DNA of 64,000 bases from Anaerolineales bacterium (lineage in GTDB: Bacteria; Chloroflexota; Anaerolineae; 4572-78; J111), in contig JACKAT010000009.1 in the NCBI GenBank assembly GCA_020634935.1, positions 62,001 through 126,000 on the forward strand. Reading direction: 5' to 3'. The stretch's first letter is position 1. Every line of letters starts with the position of its first letter. The notes under the pieces were generated by a model. That model did not search any database and was not told the DNA's origin. It saw only the letters and a program-made list of their open reading frames with translations. The position numbers and the translations under genes were made by a program. Below are positions 33,613 through 42,670 of this stretch, piece after piece.

Positions 33613-34275
33613 ATGAATTCGACGTGGCTTGATCACCATCGTAATCTTGTTTTTGGGGTGCTTTCACTGTTGGCAGTTGGCGGGGCCGGTATATTTTACT
33701 GGAACCAACCGGCGGCCGATCCTATCGAAATTTTGCCGGTTGAAGCGGCGGCGCCAACAGCCACTGAGGTGGTTTCGACGCCAACGCCAACGGCTACGCC
33801 GGCGCCGGTTAGAGTGTATGTGACCGGCGCGGTCGCCCGTTCAGACGTTTACTTTTTACCGGCGGGCAGCATCATCAAAGATGCCATCGAAGCCGCCGGC
33901 GGTTTTACTGAGGAGGCCGAGCCGGAGCGGATCAACCAGGCGTTGGAACTGCAAGATCAGCAGCAGATTCATATCCCGCGCCGGGATGAAGCGAGTCCGC
34001 CGCCGCCGGTTCAGGGCGGTCCTATAGTGGCGGTTGCCGGAAGTAGAAGTGGCAGTTCGGCTCCTATTTCGAATACGGGGGGTATTATCAACCTGAATAC
34101 GGCCACGCTCGAACAGTTAGATAGTCTACCCGGTGTAGGGCCGGCTATCGCTCAGCGTATCCTCGATTATCGAGATAGTGTCGGCGGCTTCTCATCGATT
34201 GAGGAGATTACTCAGGTCAGCGGCATCGGTCCGGCTACTTTTGATAAGATTAAAGCGTTAATTACGGTCAACTAG
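33613..34275 (+). CDS. ComEA-like competence DNA-binding protein (SLBB plus helix-hairpin-helix)
   Basis: 220 residues with AGGAG upstream. An N-terminal membrane anchor (NLVFGVLSLLAVGGAGIFYW) is followed by a Thr/Pro linker, an SLBB domain (VRVYVTGAVARSDVYFLPAG ... INQALELQDQQQIHIP) and a C-terminal double helix-hairpin-helix (INLNTATLEQLDSLPGVGPA, VSGIGPATFDKIKALI). This is the ComEA layout; the protein binds incoming double-stranded DNA outside the membrane during transformation. No comEC was found downstream in this window. Confidence 0.92.
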   Translation: MNSTWLDHHRNLVFGVLSLLAVGGAGIFYWNQPAADPIEILPVEAAAPTATEVVSTPTPTATPAPVRVYVTGAVARSDVYFLPAGSIIKDAIEAAGGFTEEAEPERINQALELQDQQQIHIPRRDEASPPPPVQGGPIVAVAGSRSGSSAPISNTGGIINLNTATLEQLDSLPGVGPAIAQRILDYRDSVGGFSSIEEITQVSGIGPATFDKIKALITVN

Positions 34276-34468
34276 CAGCTAGCTAACACTTTTGTCTGTT
34301 AAGTGTGAGTCGGCAAATTCGCTGCAAGCCTTTGTTTGTGTTATAATGCATTTTTTGTCTCGAATGATGACAGACCAGATAGGATAAGGCTACTCCTTAT
34401 ACCTATTCGATTGATTGCTGGAATTTACAAAAATAATCCGTCAAATAATATACATAACAGGCTAAGCT

Positions 34469-34954
34469 ATGGATGATGTCAAACGAATTTACCTTTCTTG
34501 GAGTGATGTAGTCAAGCTAATCGGTAATGTTATGCCTCGGTTAGAGGCTTATAATTTTGATTTAGTTATCGCGATTACGCGCGGAGGGATTGTGCCGGGC
34601 GCTATTATCGCTGAGCGATTACGGATTAAACAGGTTTTGGTCGCCTCGGTTGATTTTTATGAAGACGAAGAGCACGACCTGGACTGGCCGGTTTTTATGC
34701 AGTTTCCCGCAGATAGTTTCTTGAGAGGTCAGCAAGTTTTAATTGTGGACGATATTTGGGATCGGGGTAAGCAGATAGTCAACGTTACCGAGCGGGTCAG
34801 GCAGGCAAGCGGGCAACCTTACTCCGTCGTTTTACATTACAAATCCCAGCGCTCTGAATTTCCGGACAAAGCGCCTGATTTCTTCGCTGAAGAGACGACG
34901 GATTGGATTATCTACCCGTGGGAAGTGGAGCGAGGTGCGGTTGGAACCGCTTGA
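34469..34954 (+). CDS. Purine-type phosphoribosyltransferase
   Basis: 161 residues. Type I PRTase fold: LVIAITRGGIVPGAIIAERL at the N-terminus and the PRPP loop VLIVDDIWDRGKQIVNVTER. A DWIIYPWE end is typical of xanthine/hypoxanthine-like enzymes (Gpt/XPRT group). It probably salvages a purine base with PRPP; the exact base is not readable. It ends 67 bases before the epimerase gene. Confidence 0.85.
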   Translation: MDDVKRIYLSWSDVVKLIGNVMPRLEAYNFDLVIAITRGGIVPGAIIAERLRIKQVLVASVDFYEDEEHDLDWPVFMQFPADSFLRGQQVLIVDDIWDRGKQIVNVTERVRQASGQPYSVVLHYKSQRSEFPDKAPDFFAEETTDWIIYPWEVERGAVGTA

Positions 34955-35021
34955 ATTGTCTCTTGATTCTACGCAACCTTCCATCGATCTGTTTTATTCA
35001 TTTGAAATTTAAGGGCATAGA

Positions 35022-35948
35022 ATGCGTTTTCTCATAACTGGCGGGGCAGGCTTTATAGGGGCAGCACTGGCGAATAATTTAGTGAGTCACGGTCACAGTG
35101 TCCGGGTGCTCGATGACTTAAGCGCCGGGGATGCCGGTAGACTGGATCCTGCCGTCAATTTTACCCGAGGGGACGTTGAAGATAAACCCAAAGTTTGGCG
35201 TTTGCTTAACAAAATTGACTGTGTCTATCATCTGGCGGCGCGGGTATCTGTACCTGAGTCGGTGTTATATCCGCGTGAGTACAACAAAACCAACGTTAGC
35301 GGCACAGTGGCTCTTATGGAAGCCTTACGGGACGCGGGCATCAAACGGGTGGTGCTGGCTTCTTCAGGCGCGGTTTATGGTGAGCAGCGAGTCGGCGCGG
35401 TCTACGAGGGGCTGCTGCCTCATCCGGCCTCACCCTATGCAGCCAGCAAATTAGCCGCCGAAAGTTACGTCCGAACGATTGGGGAGTTGTGGAATATTGA
35501 AACGGTTTCGCTGCGAATTTTTAACTGCTACGGACCCGGTCAGTCACTGCCCCCCACTCACCCACCGGTGATTCCGCAATTTATGCGCCAAATCCTTGAA
35601 GACGGCTCCCTGGTGATTTACGGCAGCGGCGCCCAAACGCGAGACTATATTTACGTTGACGATGTGGTTGAAGCGTTAGTGACCGCCGCCACGGCCGATG
35701 GCATTAATCGAGAAGTCATCAACATTGGAACCGGGGTGAGCACTACTATTAACCAATTAATTAGCTGCTTAGAGGGCGTCACTCGCAAGAAGGCCAAAGT
35801 GGTAGTCAGCCCTTCGATTTCCGGTGGGGTGTCAAACCTGGTCGCTAACACCAATAAAGCTCAGGAATTGCTCGATTTCAAACCAAAGATTACCCTGGAC
35901 AAAGGACTGGCCTTACTCAAGGAACGCGATCCCCATTTTGTGTCTTAA
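35022..35948 (+). CDS. NAD-dependent nucleotide-sugar epimerase/dehydratase
   Basis: 308 residues. Extended SDR: Rossmann TGGAGFIGAALANNL at residues 6-20, VYHLAARVSVPESV, catalytic SSGAVYGE and YAASK (YxxxK), RIFNCYGPGQ and RDYIYVDDVVEAL. This is the UDP-glucose 4-epimerase-like group. It sits at the edge of the exopolysaccharide block (36.7-42.2 kb), though on the opposite strand, and may supply a nucleotide sugar for it. Confidence 0.9.
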   Translation: MRFLITGGAGFIGAALANNLVSHGHSVRVLDDLSAGDAGRLDPAVNFTRGDVEDKPKVWRLLNKIDCVYHLAARVSVPESVLYPREYNKTNVSGTVALMEALRDAGIKRVVLASSGAVYGEQRVGAVYEGLLPHPASPYAASKLAAESYVRTIGELWNIETVSLRIFNCYGPGQSLPPTHPPVIPQFMRQILEDGSLVIYGSGAQTRDYIYVDDVVEALVTAATADGINREVINIGTGVSTTINQLISCLEGVTRKKAKVVVSPSISGGVSNLVANTNKAQELLDFKPKITLDKGLALLKERDPHFVS

Positions 35949-35968
35949 TCGTATTTACTCAGCAGACG

Positions 35969-36049
35969 AGGTGACTGGCACTTAATTGCTGTAATTGCAG
36001 CGTTATAGTCCACTCAATGTTCTCGATTTGAGCAAAGTGCCAGTCACCT
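35969..36049. repeat. Palindromic element, family P copy 4 (GGCAC variant)
   Basis: AGGTGACTGGCACTT and AAGTGCCAGTCACCT are perfect 15-bp inverted arms, 81 bp overall. Compared with other P copies both arms carry the same compensatory ACA-to-TGG type change, so pairing is preserved. Flanked by ACTCAG and GAGTAGTTAC, similar to the outer arms of the 7088-7218 element. Confidence 0.75.
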
Positions 36050-36061
36050 GAGTAGTTACTC

Positions 36062-36556
36062 TTAATCTTCTATTTCTTCCAGCCCAACCGCCATTAAGTA
36101 GCCCCGGGCGCGCTCTGTTTTAGGATAGCGATTCACCAGCTTCCAAAATTGGGGGCCATGATTGGCTTCTAAGAGATGAGCCATCTCATGGATTAGCACA
36201 TAGTCACGGACAAATGCAGGCATGGCCGCCAGCCGGTGCGAGAGGCGAATTGTGCCTTTGGCCGGGGTGCAACTGCCAAACCGGCTGTTCTGGTTAGTCA
36301 CCCACTTTATAGATTTCCACTTTAACTTGCCCCCAAAATATTCACGGTTCAATTCCTGGGCTCGACGATGCAGAGCTTGATCGTCGAGTTCCGCTTTAAC
36401 TTGCTTCTTCTGCCAACGCTGCTGTAAATTCTCGATAATAGGTTGCAGGTCTTGGTCGTTCATATCCGCCGGGGCTTGGACCACAAACACACCGTCCACC
36501 TCACGAGCGCTGACGGTCTTCTTTCGCTTTTTACTGCGAACAACTTTGATTTCCAT
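36062..36556 (-). CDS. YgjP-like zinc metallopeptidase (DUF45)
   Basis: 164 residues. The zinc-site motif HEMAHLLEANHGPQFW (HExxH plus a downstream H) and the SRFGSCTPAKGTIRLSHRLA segment define the YgjP/DUF45 family. The N-terminus carries the usual VRSKKRKKTVSAREVDG beta strands. Such genes often accompany restriction or toxin loci, but nothing of that kind adjoins it here. No signal peptide, so intracellular. Confidence 0.88.
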   Translation of the reverse strand: MEIKVVRSKKRKKTVSAREVDGVFVVQAPADMNDQDLQPIIENLQQRWQKKQVKAELDDQALHRRAQELNREYFGGKLKWKSIKWVTNQNSRFGSCTPAKGTIRLSHRLAAMPAFVRDYVLIHEMAHLLEANHGPQFWKLVNRYPKTERARGYLMAVGLEEIED

Positions 36557-36607
36557 TTTGTTTACAACTTTGTCTGGCGCGCATCATCGACGCGAATAAA
36601 GGGTTGT

Positions 36608-36672
36608 TATCCCAAATAACCCAAATATATCCCAAACTCGATTTGGGTTATTTGGGATATATTTGGGTTATA
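36608..36672. repeat. TTTGGGTTA/TTTGGGATA palindrome
   Basis: Repeats of CCCAAATA on the left and TTTGGGTTATTTGGGATA on the right form a long imperfect hairpin between the YgjP-like gene and rmlA. Another low-complexity palindrome of this genome. Confidence 0.6.
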
Positions 36673-36700
36673 TCTAAAATTATAAACGATCAGGGTGGTT

Positions 36701-37783
36701 CTAATGCTCAGAGTCGCCCAATAAGCCGACGTTTGAAAAGTCGCCTAGCGTAAATTTGTAGGCTCTCGGTCGGATAGGTGAGCGGTGTAGGGTGACATTT
36801 CGCCCAATCAAACTGTCTTCGATACGGCGATTAATGTTGCGGATTTGGCTGTTTTCCAGAACGATGGAGCGAGAAATCTCGGCGTTTTCTATCACGCAGT
36901 GATGATAGATACTGGTAAACGGGCCGACATAGGCGTTAATCAGGCGGGTATCTCGCCCGATAATGGCCGGGCCGCGAATGACACTATTAATCACTTCAGC
37001 GCCCTGCTCGATAGTGACCCGGCTGTCTACTTCACTATCACGATCAACGTAGCCGTCGATAGTAGGTGTCAGCTCTTCCAACACCAGGCTGTTGGCTTCC
37101 AGCATATCGCCGGGCCGCCCGGTATCGATCCACCAGCCGCGATGAATGTAAGGATGGACGTTATAGCCCTGATTAACCAGCCATTGAATAGCATCGGTAA
37201 TTTCAAGTTCGCCCCGCCAGCTGGGGGTAATCGCCTTAACCGCCTCGAATATATGTTGGTCGAACATATAAATGCCAACCAGAGCCAGGTCGCTGGGTGG
37301 GTCTTTGGGCTTTTCAATGAGGCGAACAATGCGACCGGATTGATCCAATTCGGCGACGCCGTACTGTTCAGGCTGATCCACCTTGGTTAGCACAATTTGG
37401 GAATTATAGTGACTTTCCGCAAACTGAGCAATCAGCGGGCTGATCCCCCCTTGAATGACGTTATCACCCAAGAACATCACAAACCGATCTGACCCCAAAA
37501 AATCTTCCGAGATTTTTACGGCGTGCGCCAGCCCCAGCGGCGCGTCTTGAGGAATAAAAGTGATGTCAACATCCCATCGACCGCCGCGCCGAACGGCGCG
37601 TTTGATCTCTTCGGCGGTATCACCTACAACGATGCCAATTTCCGTAATACCGGCGTCTTTAATGGCCTCGATCACCCGGAATAGGACAGGTTTGTTGGCA
37701 ACAGGAATTAATTGTTTAGCGCTGGTGAAAGTGAGTGGATAGAGACGGGTGCCTTTTCCCCCACTTAGAATAAGGCCTTTCAT
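36701..37783 (-). CDS. rmlA: Glucose-1-phosphate thymidylyltransferase, long form
   Basis: 360 residues. Nucleotidyltransferase signature LSGGKGTRLYPLTFTSAKQL at residues 5-24, then GDNVIQGG for metal binding and LVGIYMFDQHIF. The C-terminal third adds a left-handed beta-helix (VDSRVTIEQGAEVINSVIRG, SIYHHCVIENAEISRSIVLE), which marks the long RmlA/TIGR01208 group rather than the ~290-residue enterobacterial form. It makes dTDP-glucose, a precursor for polysaccharides. It heads away from the Cps/Wzz genes on the same strand. Confidence 0.9.
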   Translation of the reverse strand: MKGLILSGGKGTRLYPLTFTSAKQLIPVANKPVLFRVIEAIKDAGITEIGIVVGDTAEEIKRAVRRGGRWDVDITFIPQDAPLGLAHAVKISEDFLGSDRFVMFLGDNVIQGGISPLIAQFAESHYNSQIVLTKVDQPEQYGVAELDQSGRIVRLIEKPKDPPSDLALVGIYMFDQHIFEAVKAITPSWRGELEITDAIQWLVNQGYNVHPYIHRGWWIDTGRPGDMLEANSLVLEELTPTIDGYVDRDSEVDSRVTIEQGAEVINSVIRGPAIIGRDTRLINAYVGPFTSIYHHCVIENAEISRSIVLENSQIRNINRRIEDSLIGRNVTLHRSPIRPRAYKFTLGDFSNVGLLGDSEH

Positions 37784-37938
37784 GGCTTTAATTCTCTCCT
37801 TGTAACTGGATTTTTTAGGACTCTTTGAATTTGGTTTAGAGAGCTAACTTACATTGTAGCTTCATATTGCCTATAGTATCAAATCTTTAACCGGTTTGTT
37901 AATGGGTAATTTGTCTCTAAATCAATCGAGCCACAAGG

Positions 37939-38676
37939 TTAGATGACCAGTGATGGCGTAGAAATTAATTTGTCTTGAACCACTGCGGCCGGATTAGTGG
38001 AGATCATCGCTTCAGCCTGAGTTAAACCCACAATCATGGCGGCGGCTTGTCCGGCTTTGGTCAAGACCGGCCGGCGGCGGTAGGGTTTATGCGCATCTGA
38101 GGCGATAATGTGGACCATACCGTGGCGCAGCATTGCCAGCGCGGTTCGATGAGCAGGCCGATCTTTATCGGAGTGAAGACTGCTGCTAGTAATTTGGGTT
38201 AGGCCGCCTCGCGCCAAAAACGGTTCGATCAAGGCTAAATTTTTTTGGATAGGCAAAATTCGCTCAGGGTGCGCCATAATCGGGATGTAACCTCGGTCGA
38301 AAAGCTCGAAAAGCATCTCATTGGTATGATTGTCATAGTGGTGAAAAAGCGGCTCGGCCAAAACGTATCGGCTGTTACCCAATGGGCCGGCCAATTTTCG
38401 GTCCCAATCATCCAACATATCGTCATATAAGCGAACTTCGTGGCCCGGAATAACGGTTAGGGGAATATTGGCCTGATCCAGCCTGGCTTGCAGTTGAGCA
38501 ACGCGGTCGGCTACTTCGGCGCGAGTCAGGGGGGTACAATCTCGATGGTGCGGGGTGGCAAAAAGATGGGTGGTCCCGTCAGCCACAGCCAGCCGAGCCA
38601 TTTCTAAGGCTTCCTGATAATTTGTCGCTCCATCATCAACCCCGGGGAGAATGTGGGTATGGATATCTACAATCAT
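37939..38676 (-). CDS. CpsB/YwqE-type protein tyrosine phosphatase (PHP domain)
   Basis: 245 residues. PHP-type metal motif IVDIHTHILPGVDDGATNYQ at the N-terminus, then LFATPHHRD, HEVRLYDDM, MAHPERI and IIASDAHKP. This is the manganese-dependent phosphatase that dephosphorylates the CpsD tyrosine kinase and so controls capsule or exopolysaccharide length. Its kinase partner lies just upstream. An intrinsic terminator sits 21 bases ahead of its start codon, overlapping the leader. Confidence 0.9.
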   Translation of the reverse strand: MIVDIHTHILPGVDDGATNYQEALEMARLAVADGTTHLFATPHHRDCTPLTRAEVADRVAQLQARLDQANIPLTVIPGHEVRLYDDMLDDWDRKLAGPLGNSRYVLAEPLFHHYDNHTNEMLFELFDRGYIPIMAHPERILPIQKNLALIEPFLARGGLTQITSSSLHSDKDRPAHRTALAMLRHGMVHIIASDAHKPYRRRPVLTKAGQAAAMIVGLTQAEAMISTNPAAVVQDKLISTPSLVI

Positions 38677-38696
38677 AAAGGTTATTTCTCCTCACA

Positions 38697-38725
38697 ATAA
38701 AAAAAGGGGACAACCCGGTTGTCCC
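38697..38725 (-). terminator. Intrinsic terminator directly ahead of cpsB
   Basis: GGGGACAACC-GGTTGTCCCC, a perfect 10-bp stem with no loop beyond the pairing bases, then TTTTTTATTG on the minus strand. It is followed at once by GAGGAG and the CpsB start, so it separates the kinase from the phosphatase or attenuates read-through. Confidence 0.75.
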
Positions 38726-38819
38726 CCTCATTGGCGATAATAAATGATTTATATACTTACAAAGGTAGCCTTTATTTGACTTTTGTCAAGATTTGAGGCG
38801 AATTTTAGCCGGAGGCGAT

Positions 38820-39476
38820 TTAGCTGTATTGAAGCGCCAAATCAGTGTGAGCGTTGGTTAACACCGCGCCAATGAGACGCGCATTGACTTTTTCCAGTCT
38901 ATCCTTAGCGGCTTTAACATGCTCACGTTTAGTGCCGCCGGCTCTAACCGCCAGCAGCACGCCATCGACCTTAGAGGCCAGCAGTGAAGCGTCGTTGACG
39001 GTGATAATCGGCGGCGCGTCGAAGATGACCATCTCGGCCATTTCGCTCAGCCGGGCCAGCACATCGCTGATTTTTTTTGAAGCCAGCAGTTGGCTAGGAA
39101 TGGGGGGTAACGGACCGCTGGTTAGGACTTGTAGCGTTGTATTTGGCACTGGCTGTAACGGGGGGGCGTTAAGGGCCGAGTCGTCTTTAAATAAACTGGT
39201 GAAGCCTCGTTCGTTAGATAGTTCAAAGAGGGTGTGCTGAGCCGGCCGCCGCAAGTCGGCATCGACCAGAATGATACGCCGCTCCCCATCGGCCAAAGCG
39301 ACGGCCAGATTGGCCACAATCGCGCTTTTGTCATCCGACGGCGCTGACGAGGTGACCAGCAGCGTGCGGAGGGGTTCATCGACGCTGGAAAATTCGATGT
39401 TGGTGCGCAGTGTACGATACGCCTCGGCGGCGGTGGAGCGGGGATCGGTTAGGGTGATGATAGCGTTGCTTGGCAT
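38820..39476 (-). CDS. CpsD/CapB-type BY-kinase with unusual P-loop
   Basis: 218 residues. Bacterial tyrosine-kinase layout: AAEAYRTLRTNIEFSS, Walker A region LLVTSSAPSDDKSAIVANLA, Walker A' ILVDADLRRP and Walker B MVIFDAPPI. The Walker A differs from the usual PGEGKS/PDEGKS: it reads PSDDKS, with the glycine before Lys replaced by Asp and Ser-Ala in place of Ser-Thr. No Tyr cluster is present at the C-terminus (ends ALQYS). Kinase activity may be weakened or lost. 9 bases downstream of the Wzz gene. Confidence 0.85.
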   Translation of the reverse strand: MPSNAIITLTDPRSTAAEAYRTLRTNIEFSSVDEPLRTLLVTSSAPSDDKSAIVANLAVALADGERRIILVDADLRRPAQHTLFELSNERGFTSLFKDDSALNAPPLQPVPNTTLQVLTSGPLPPIPSQLLASKKISDVLARLSEMAEMVIFDAPPIITVNDASLLASKVDGVLLAVRAGGTKREHVKAAKDRLEKVNARLIGAVLTNAHTDLALQYS

Positions 39477-39485
39477 AAACGATTC

Positions 39486-40217
39486 CTAATTTGTACCCCG
39501 TAAACCCGGGACAAGCTGCCGGCGTTTTTCGCCGGAGGGCAGCGCCGCATCGCCGGTAACCGGAGGGATAGCCCCTAACACCGTCACCTCGATGGCTCGC
39601 TCGATATCCTCTGAAGAGCGAATGACATCCATTTCGAGCCATTCCAGGAAGAAGATCACCAGTAGGCCAATTAGTAATCCAAATAAGCCACCGGCTAAAG
39701 TGTTAATGGTTGTCTTGGGAGAATATTGCGCGTAGCCAAGATTATATACGCTGTCGAGCATTTTGACTTCGATACGATCCCGTTTATCTTGCTGTTGATT
39801 CCATTGGTCTCTGTTTTCGCCAAAGACTCCGGCCATGCTGTCGACCATAGCCATAGCTACCTCGGGATCCGTATCACGGGCTTCCAAGGCCAGGGTAAAT
39901 GTGGAACTGTCAGGACTGACAAAAAGTTTGCTTAAAAAAGTGCTGGTATCCATATCTAGCTGCGCCCGGTCGATGACTTCAGCCGCCATAGTATGAGTCC
40001 GGATAATCTCGGCATAGTTACGCAGCAAATCTTTCAAACTGTTGCTCGATCCCCAATCGGTGGCGCGAGCCGGGACCACGCTCAATTTAACCGTGGCGCT
40101 GTAAACCGGCGTCTGCAACTTGCTGAAGCCATAAGCGCTGGCCGCCGCGACCAGCGCCACTACGATCATAATCCAGCCGCGTTTACGTAAAATTCGTAGA
40201 TAATCGGTAATTTCCAT
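39486..40217 (-). CDS. Wzz/YveK-type polysaccharide chain-length protein 1
   Basis: 243 residues. The Wzz domain opens MEITDYLRILRKRGWIMIVV with the first membrane helix about residues 15-30. SATVKLSVVPARATDWGSSN follows. A second helix (TLAGGLFGLLIGLLVIFFLE) lies at about 185-205, followed by a cytoplasmic tail. This is the co-polymerase and kinase activator of Wzx/Wzy-type export. 17 bases separate it from the next upstream paralogue. Confidence 0.88.
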   Translation of the reverse strand: MEITDYLRILRKRGWIMIVVALVAAASAYGFSKLQTPVYSATVKLSVVPARATDWGSSNSLKDLLRNYAEIIRTHTMAAEVIDRAQLDMDTSTFLSKLFVSPDSSTFTLALEARDTDPEVAMAMVDSMAGVFGENRDQWNQQQDKRDRIEVKMLDSVYNLGYAQYSPKTTINTLAGGLFGLLIGLLVIFFLEWLEMDVIRSSEDIERAIEVTVLGAIPPVTGDAALPSGEKRRQLVPGLRGTN

Positions 40218-40234
40218 ACGTTGACGACCTTTCT

Positions 40235-40909
40235 CTATTTCTTCGGTATTTCGGCCAGTACAGCAATCCCCATTGCTTCCAGTTCGGCTTTGCCGCGAAC
40301 ACTGTCATCCAGATAATCAAGCAAAAACGTAAGCCCAATGCCCGCCGCCAGCGCCAGCATCAACCGGATGGGCAAATCGAGCCGCTGTCTAAGCGAGGGC
40401 GGGTTGGCCAAAAATGGTCCGGTGGTGTCAATCAATGTAATCGTCGTACTGGTTTCGCTCGATTGGGGAAAATATTTGATGCTGTTTTCCACCATCGCGG
40501 TAGTAACGGCCGGGCCAATCGCTTCTAACTCTTCGGCGCTGCCCCAGGTCATATTAAGTCGAATAATGCGGTGTTTGGTTTCCGCCGATATGATCCCGGC
40601 CGGGATGCTGATCGAATTGCCGACTTCCTTCAAGTGGGTGTTGACATCATTGGCAAACCCTTGGCTGCTAACCAACTCGGTCAGATTATCGGCCAGATAT
40701 TCCGACGAGACCCAGGCGTAGTAACCATCATAATTATACTCATCTTCAGCCGCCTGCGGCGCCATGCCAACGCTAAAGCGAATGGACAGCCCGTAACTGG
40801 GCGGCGGTGTTTGGGCCGTCAGCAGAGTGACCACGGCCACGACCGCTACCAACAGCACTGGAATCCACACCCGCTTCCAGATGATGTGGGCGTACTGTTT
40901 CAATTCCAT
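40235..40909 (-). CDS. Wzz/YveK-type polysaccharide chain-length protein 2
   Basis: 224 residues. Opens MELKQYAHIIWKRVWIPVLL with a membrane helix. SYGLSIRFSVGMAP and NPPSLRQRLDLPIRLMLALA follow; the latter contains the Pro-rich motif and second helix of Wzz proteins. It ends AELEAMGIAVLAEIPKK. Paralogue of the neighbouring gene. The two may form a heteromeric complex. Confidence 0.85.
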   Translation of the reverse strand: MELKQYAHIIWKRVWIPVLLVAVVAVVTLLTAQTPPPSYGLSIRFSVGMAPQAAEDEYNYDGYYAWVSSEYLADNLTELVSSQGFANDVNTHLKEVGNSISIPAGIISAETKHRIIRLNMTWGSAEELEAIGPAVTTAMVENSIKYFPQSSETSTTITLIDTTGPFLANPPSLRQRLDLPIRLMLALAAGIGLTFLLDYLDDSVRGKAELEAMGIAVLAEIPKK

Positions 40910-41016
40910 TCGGGTTTAACGTCTCCAGTTTACCATACCCTCAGGCTCGTGCCATCGGGCGATTGGCGGAAATGCAAAAATAAAGTATAAGCGAAATCTT
41001 CGTATGCTCCAATTTT

Positions 41017-42165
41017 TTACCGCTCAAATGCTTGCCACTTCTCTCCGATAAATTGGCTCAACTGCTGCTTGAAGCGTTGGTTACTGAATCGTTCCGCATT
41101 CGCCCGCGCCGACACCGGATCAAACGCCATGGTTTCAAACTGTTCGACAGCCGCCATCAGGCACTCGACGGTTTGCTCGCGGAAAAAGAGGCCCGTTTCA
41201 GGCTCGATGACCGTATCGAGCGCCCCGCCCTTGGCAAATGCAATCACCGGCCGGCCCGCTGCTTGGGCCTCGACCGGGGCGATGCCGAAATCTTCAAAGC
41301 CGGGGAAGAGAAAGGCCCGGCAGTTGGCCATCAGCTTGGCCACGTCGTCCCAGGGCAGCCGGCCCTTGAATTCGACCGTCGGCCCGGCCAACTGTTCAAG
41401 CTGCGCCCGGTCACGACCGTCGCCCACAATGATCAGGCGGCGCTTCAGCCGGCTCAAAGCCTGTACCGCCAGATCGATACGTTTGTACGGAATCAAGCGC
41501 GATACAATCAAATAGTAATCCCCTTGCGGTTCGCCCTCGGCCGGACGAAAGCGCCCGGTATCGACCGGCGGGTAGATGATGACTGAGTCGCGCCCGTAAT
41601 ACGTTTTGATGCGCGTTTGGATATCTTTTGAAATCGCAATAAAGTGATCGACGCCTTGGGCCCGTCCGGCAGCCGGTCGCTTAGTCTGCCCGTTAGGCGT
41701 CGGCTGAGCCGCCCGAAAATCCCACTGTTGCAGCTTTTTGATCGCCGGGGCAATGGCCAGACCTAACCAGCGACCAAAACCCTCGCGTTGGGCGTAACCG
41801 TCGTAATCCCACACGTAACGCGTCGGAGCCAAGCAGTAGCAGATGTGTAACTGTCGAGAGGTATGGCGCAGCCCGTGAATGAAGCCGCTTTTGTTCGACA
41901 AGATGACATCGTAGCCGCTGAAATCCATGCTGGACACAGCCGGCGGGTAAAGCGGCAGATATGGCTGGTGATGGCGATTCACCCCCGGCGCGCGATTCAG
42001 CCAGGTGGATTTGATGGTCCAGCGACGGTAGGTGTCGGGCATTAGTTCGGGCCCGTAGATGGTGGTAAATACCGGCGCGCCGGGGTAGAGAGCGACCATC
42101 TGCTCCAATACATTTTCCGCCCCACCCATTTGATTGAGCCAGTCGTGCGCAATCGCAATTTTCAC
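41017..42165 (-). CDS. Glycosyltransferase family 4
   Basis: 382 residues, GT-B fold. N-terminal acceptor domain AIAHDWLNQMGGAENVLEQM. ICYCLAPTRYVWDYDGY is typical of GT4 enzymes of exopolysaccharide loci. The donor-binding domain has YYLIVSRLIPYKRIDLAVQA and CRAFLFPGFEDFGIAPVEAQ, whose E-x7-E motif binds the nucleotide sugar. Probably transfers one sugar of the repeat unit made by this locus. First gene of the minus-strand Cps/Wzz group. Confidence 0.92.
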   Translation of the reverse strand: MKIAIAHDWLNQMGGAENVLEQMVALYPGAPVFTTIYGPELMPDTYRRWTIKSTWLNRAPGVNRHHQPYLPLYPPAVSSMDFSGYDVILSNKSGFIHGLRHTSRQLHICYCLAPTRYVWDYDGYAQREGFGRWLGLAIAPAIKKLQQWDFRAAQPTPNGQTKRPAAGRAQGVDHFIAISKDIQTRIKTYYGRDSVIIYPPVDTGRFRPAEGEPQGDYYLIVSRLIPYKRIDLAVQALSRLKRRLIIVGDGRDRAQLEQLAGPTVEFKGRLPWDDVAKLMANCRAFLFPGFEDFGIAPVEAQAAGRPVIAFAKGGALDTVIEPETGLFFREQTVECLMAAVEQFETMAFDPVSARANAERFSNQRFKQQLSQFIGEKWQAFER

Positions 42166-42322
42166 AACAGAAATCCTTTGCTCTTATTGAGGTTATGATA
42201 GGAAAGGCTTAAAAATCGGCAAATTGAGGCGATAAGGACTAGTAAATTAAAGATAATTGTGGTAACATACCTGAAATAGAACAAATAAGCCATCCGAAAG
42301 GCTGATACACCAGGGATAAATT

Positions 42323-42670
42323 ATGCAGCTAAGTTTACCTGAACCACTCAAAAGCGAAGCTCAAGCATTGGCTCAGCAACAAGGGGTTGCCCTTGAAACC
42401 ATTGTCATTCAAGCTGTCGAGTATTATCTAAAGTCTCAATCAGATGTTTATACTCGTACATTTCAAGCTCGACAGCGATTGCAAGAACTTAATCGCTTAA
42501 AATACAAAAAGAGTATTGATGTCGTAGCTGAGATACGGCAAATTCGATCTATGGCGGCTGATCTTTATCTCGGTCAAGCAGAGTTTGAGCAGTCTCAGTT
42601 GCTTCAAGTGGCAGAAAAACGGGCCGACTACAATTCAGACCCCAACAACCCGGATGAAGCTCTATCTTGA
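42323..42670 (+). CDS. Antitoxin-like protein of a broken PIN module
   Basis: 115 residues. The N-terminus (LSLPEPLKSEAQALAQQQGV, then ETIVIQAVEYYLKSQ) is of ribbon-helix-helix/CopG type. The remainder is a polar helical tail that could wrap a toxin. It overlaps the following PIN frame by 17 bases, the usual antitoxin-toxin coupling. Since the toxin is degraded, it is probably a relic or an orphan regulator. Confidence 0.6.
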   Translation: MQLSLPEPLKSEAQALAQQQGVALETIVIQAVEYYLKSQSDVYTRTFQARQRLQELNRLKYKKSIDVVAEIRQIRSMAADLYLGQAEFEQSQLLQVAEKRADYNSDPNNPDEALS

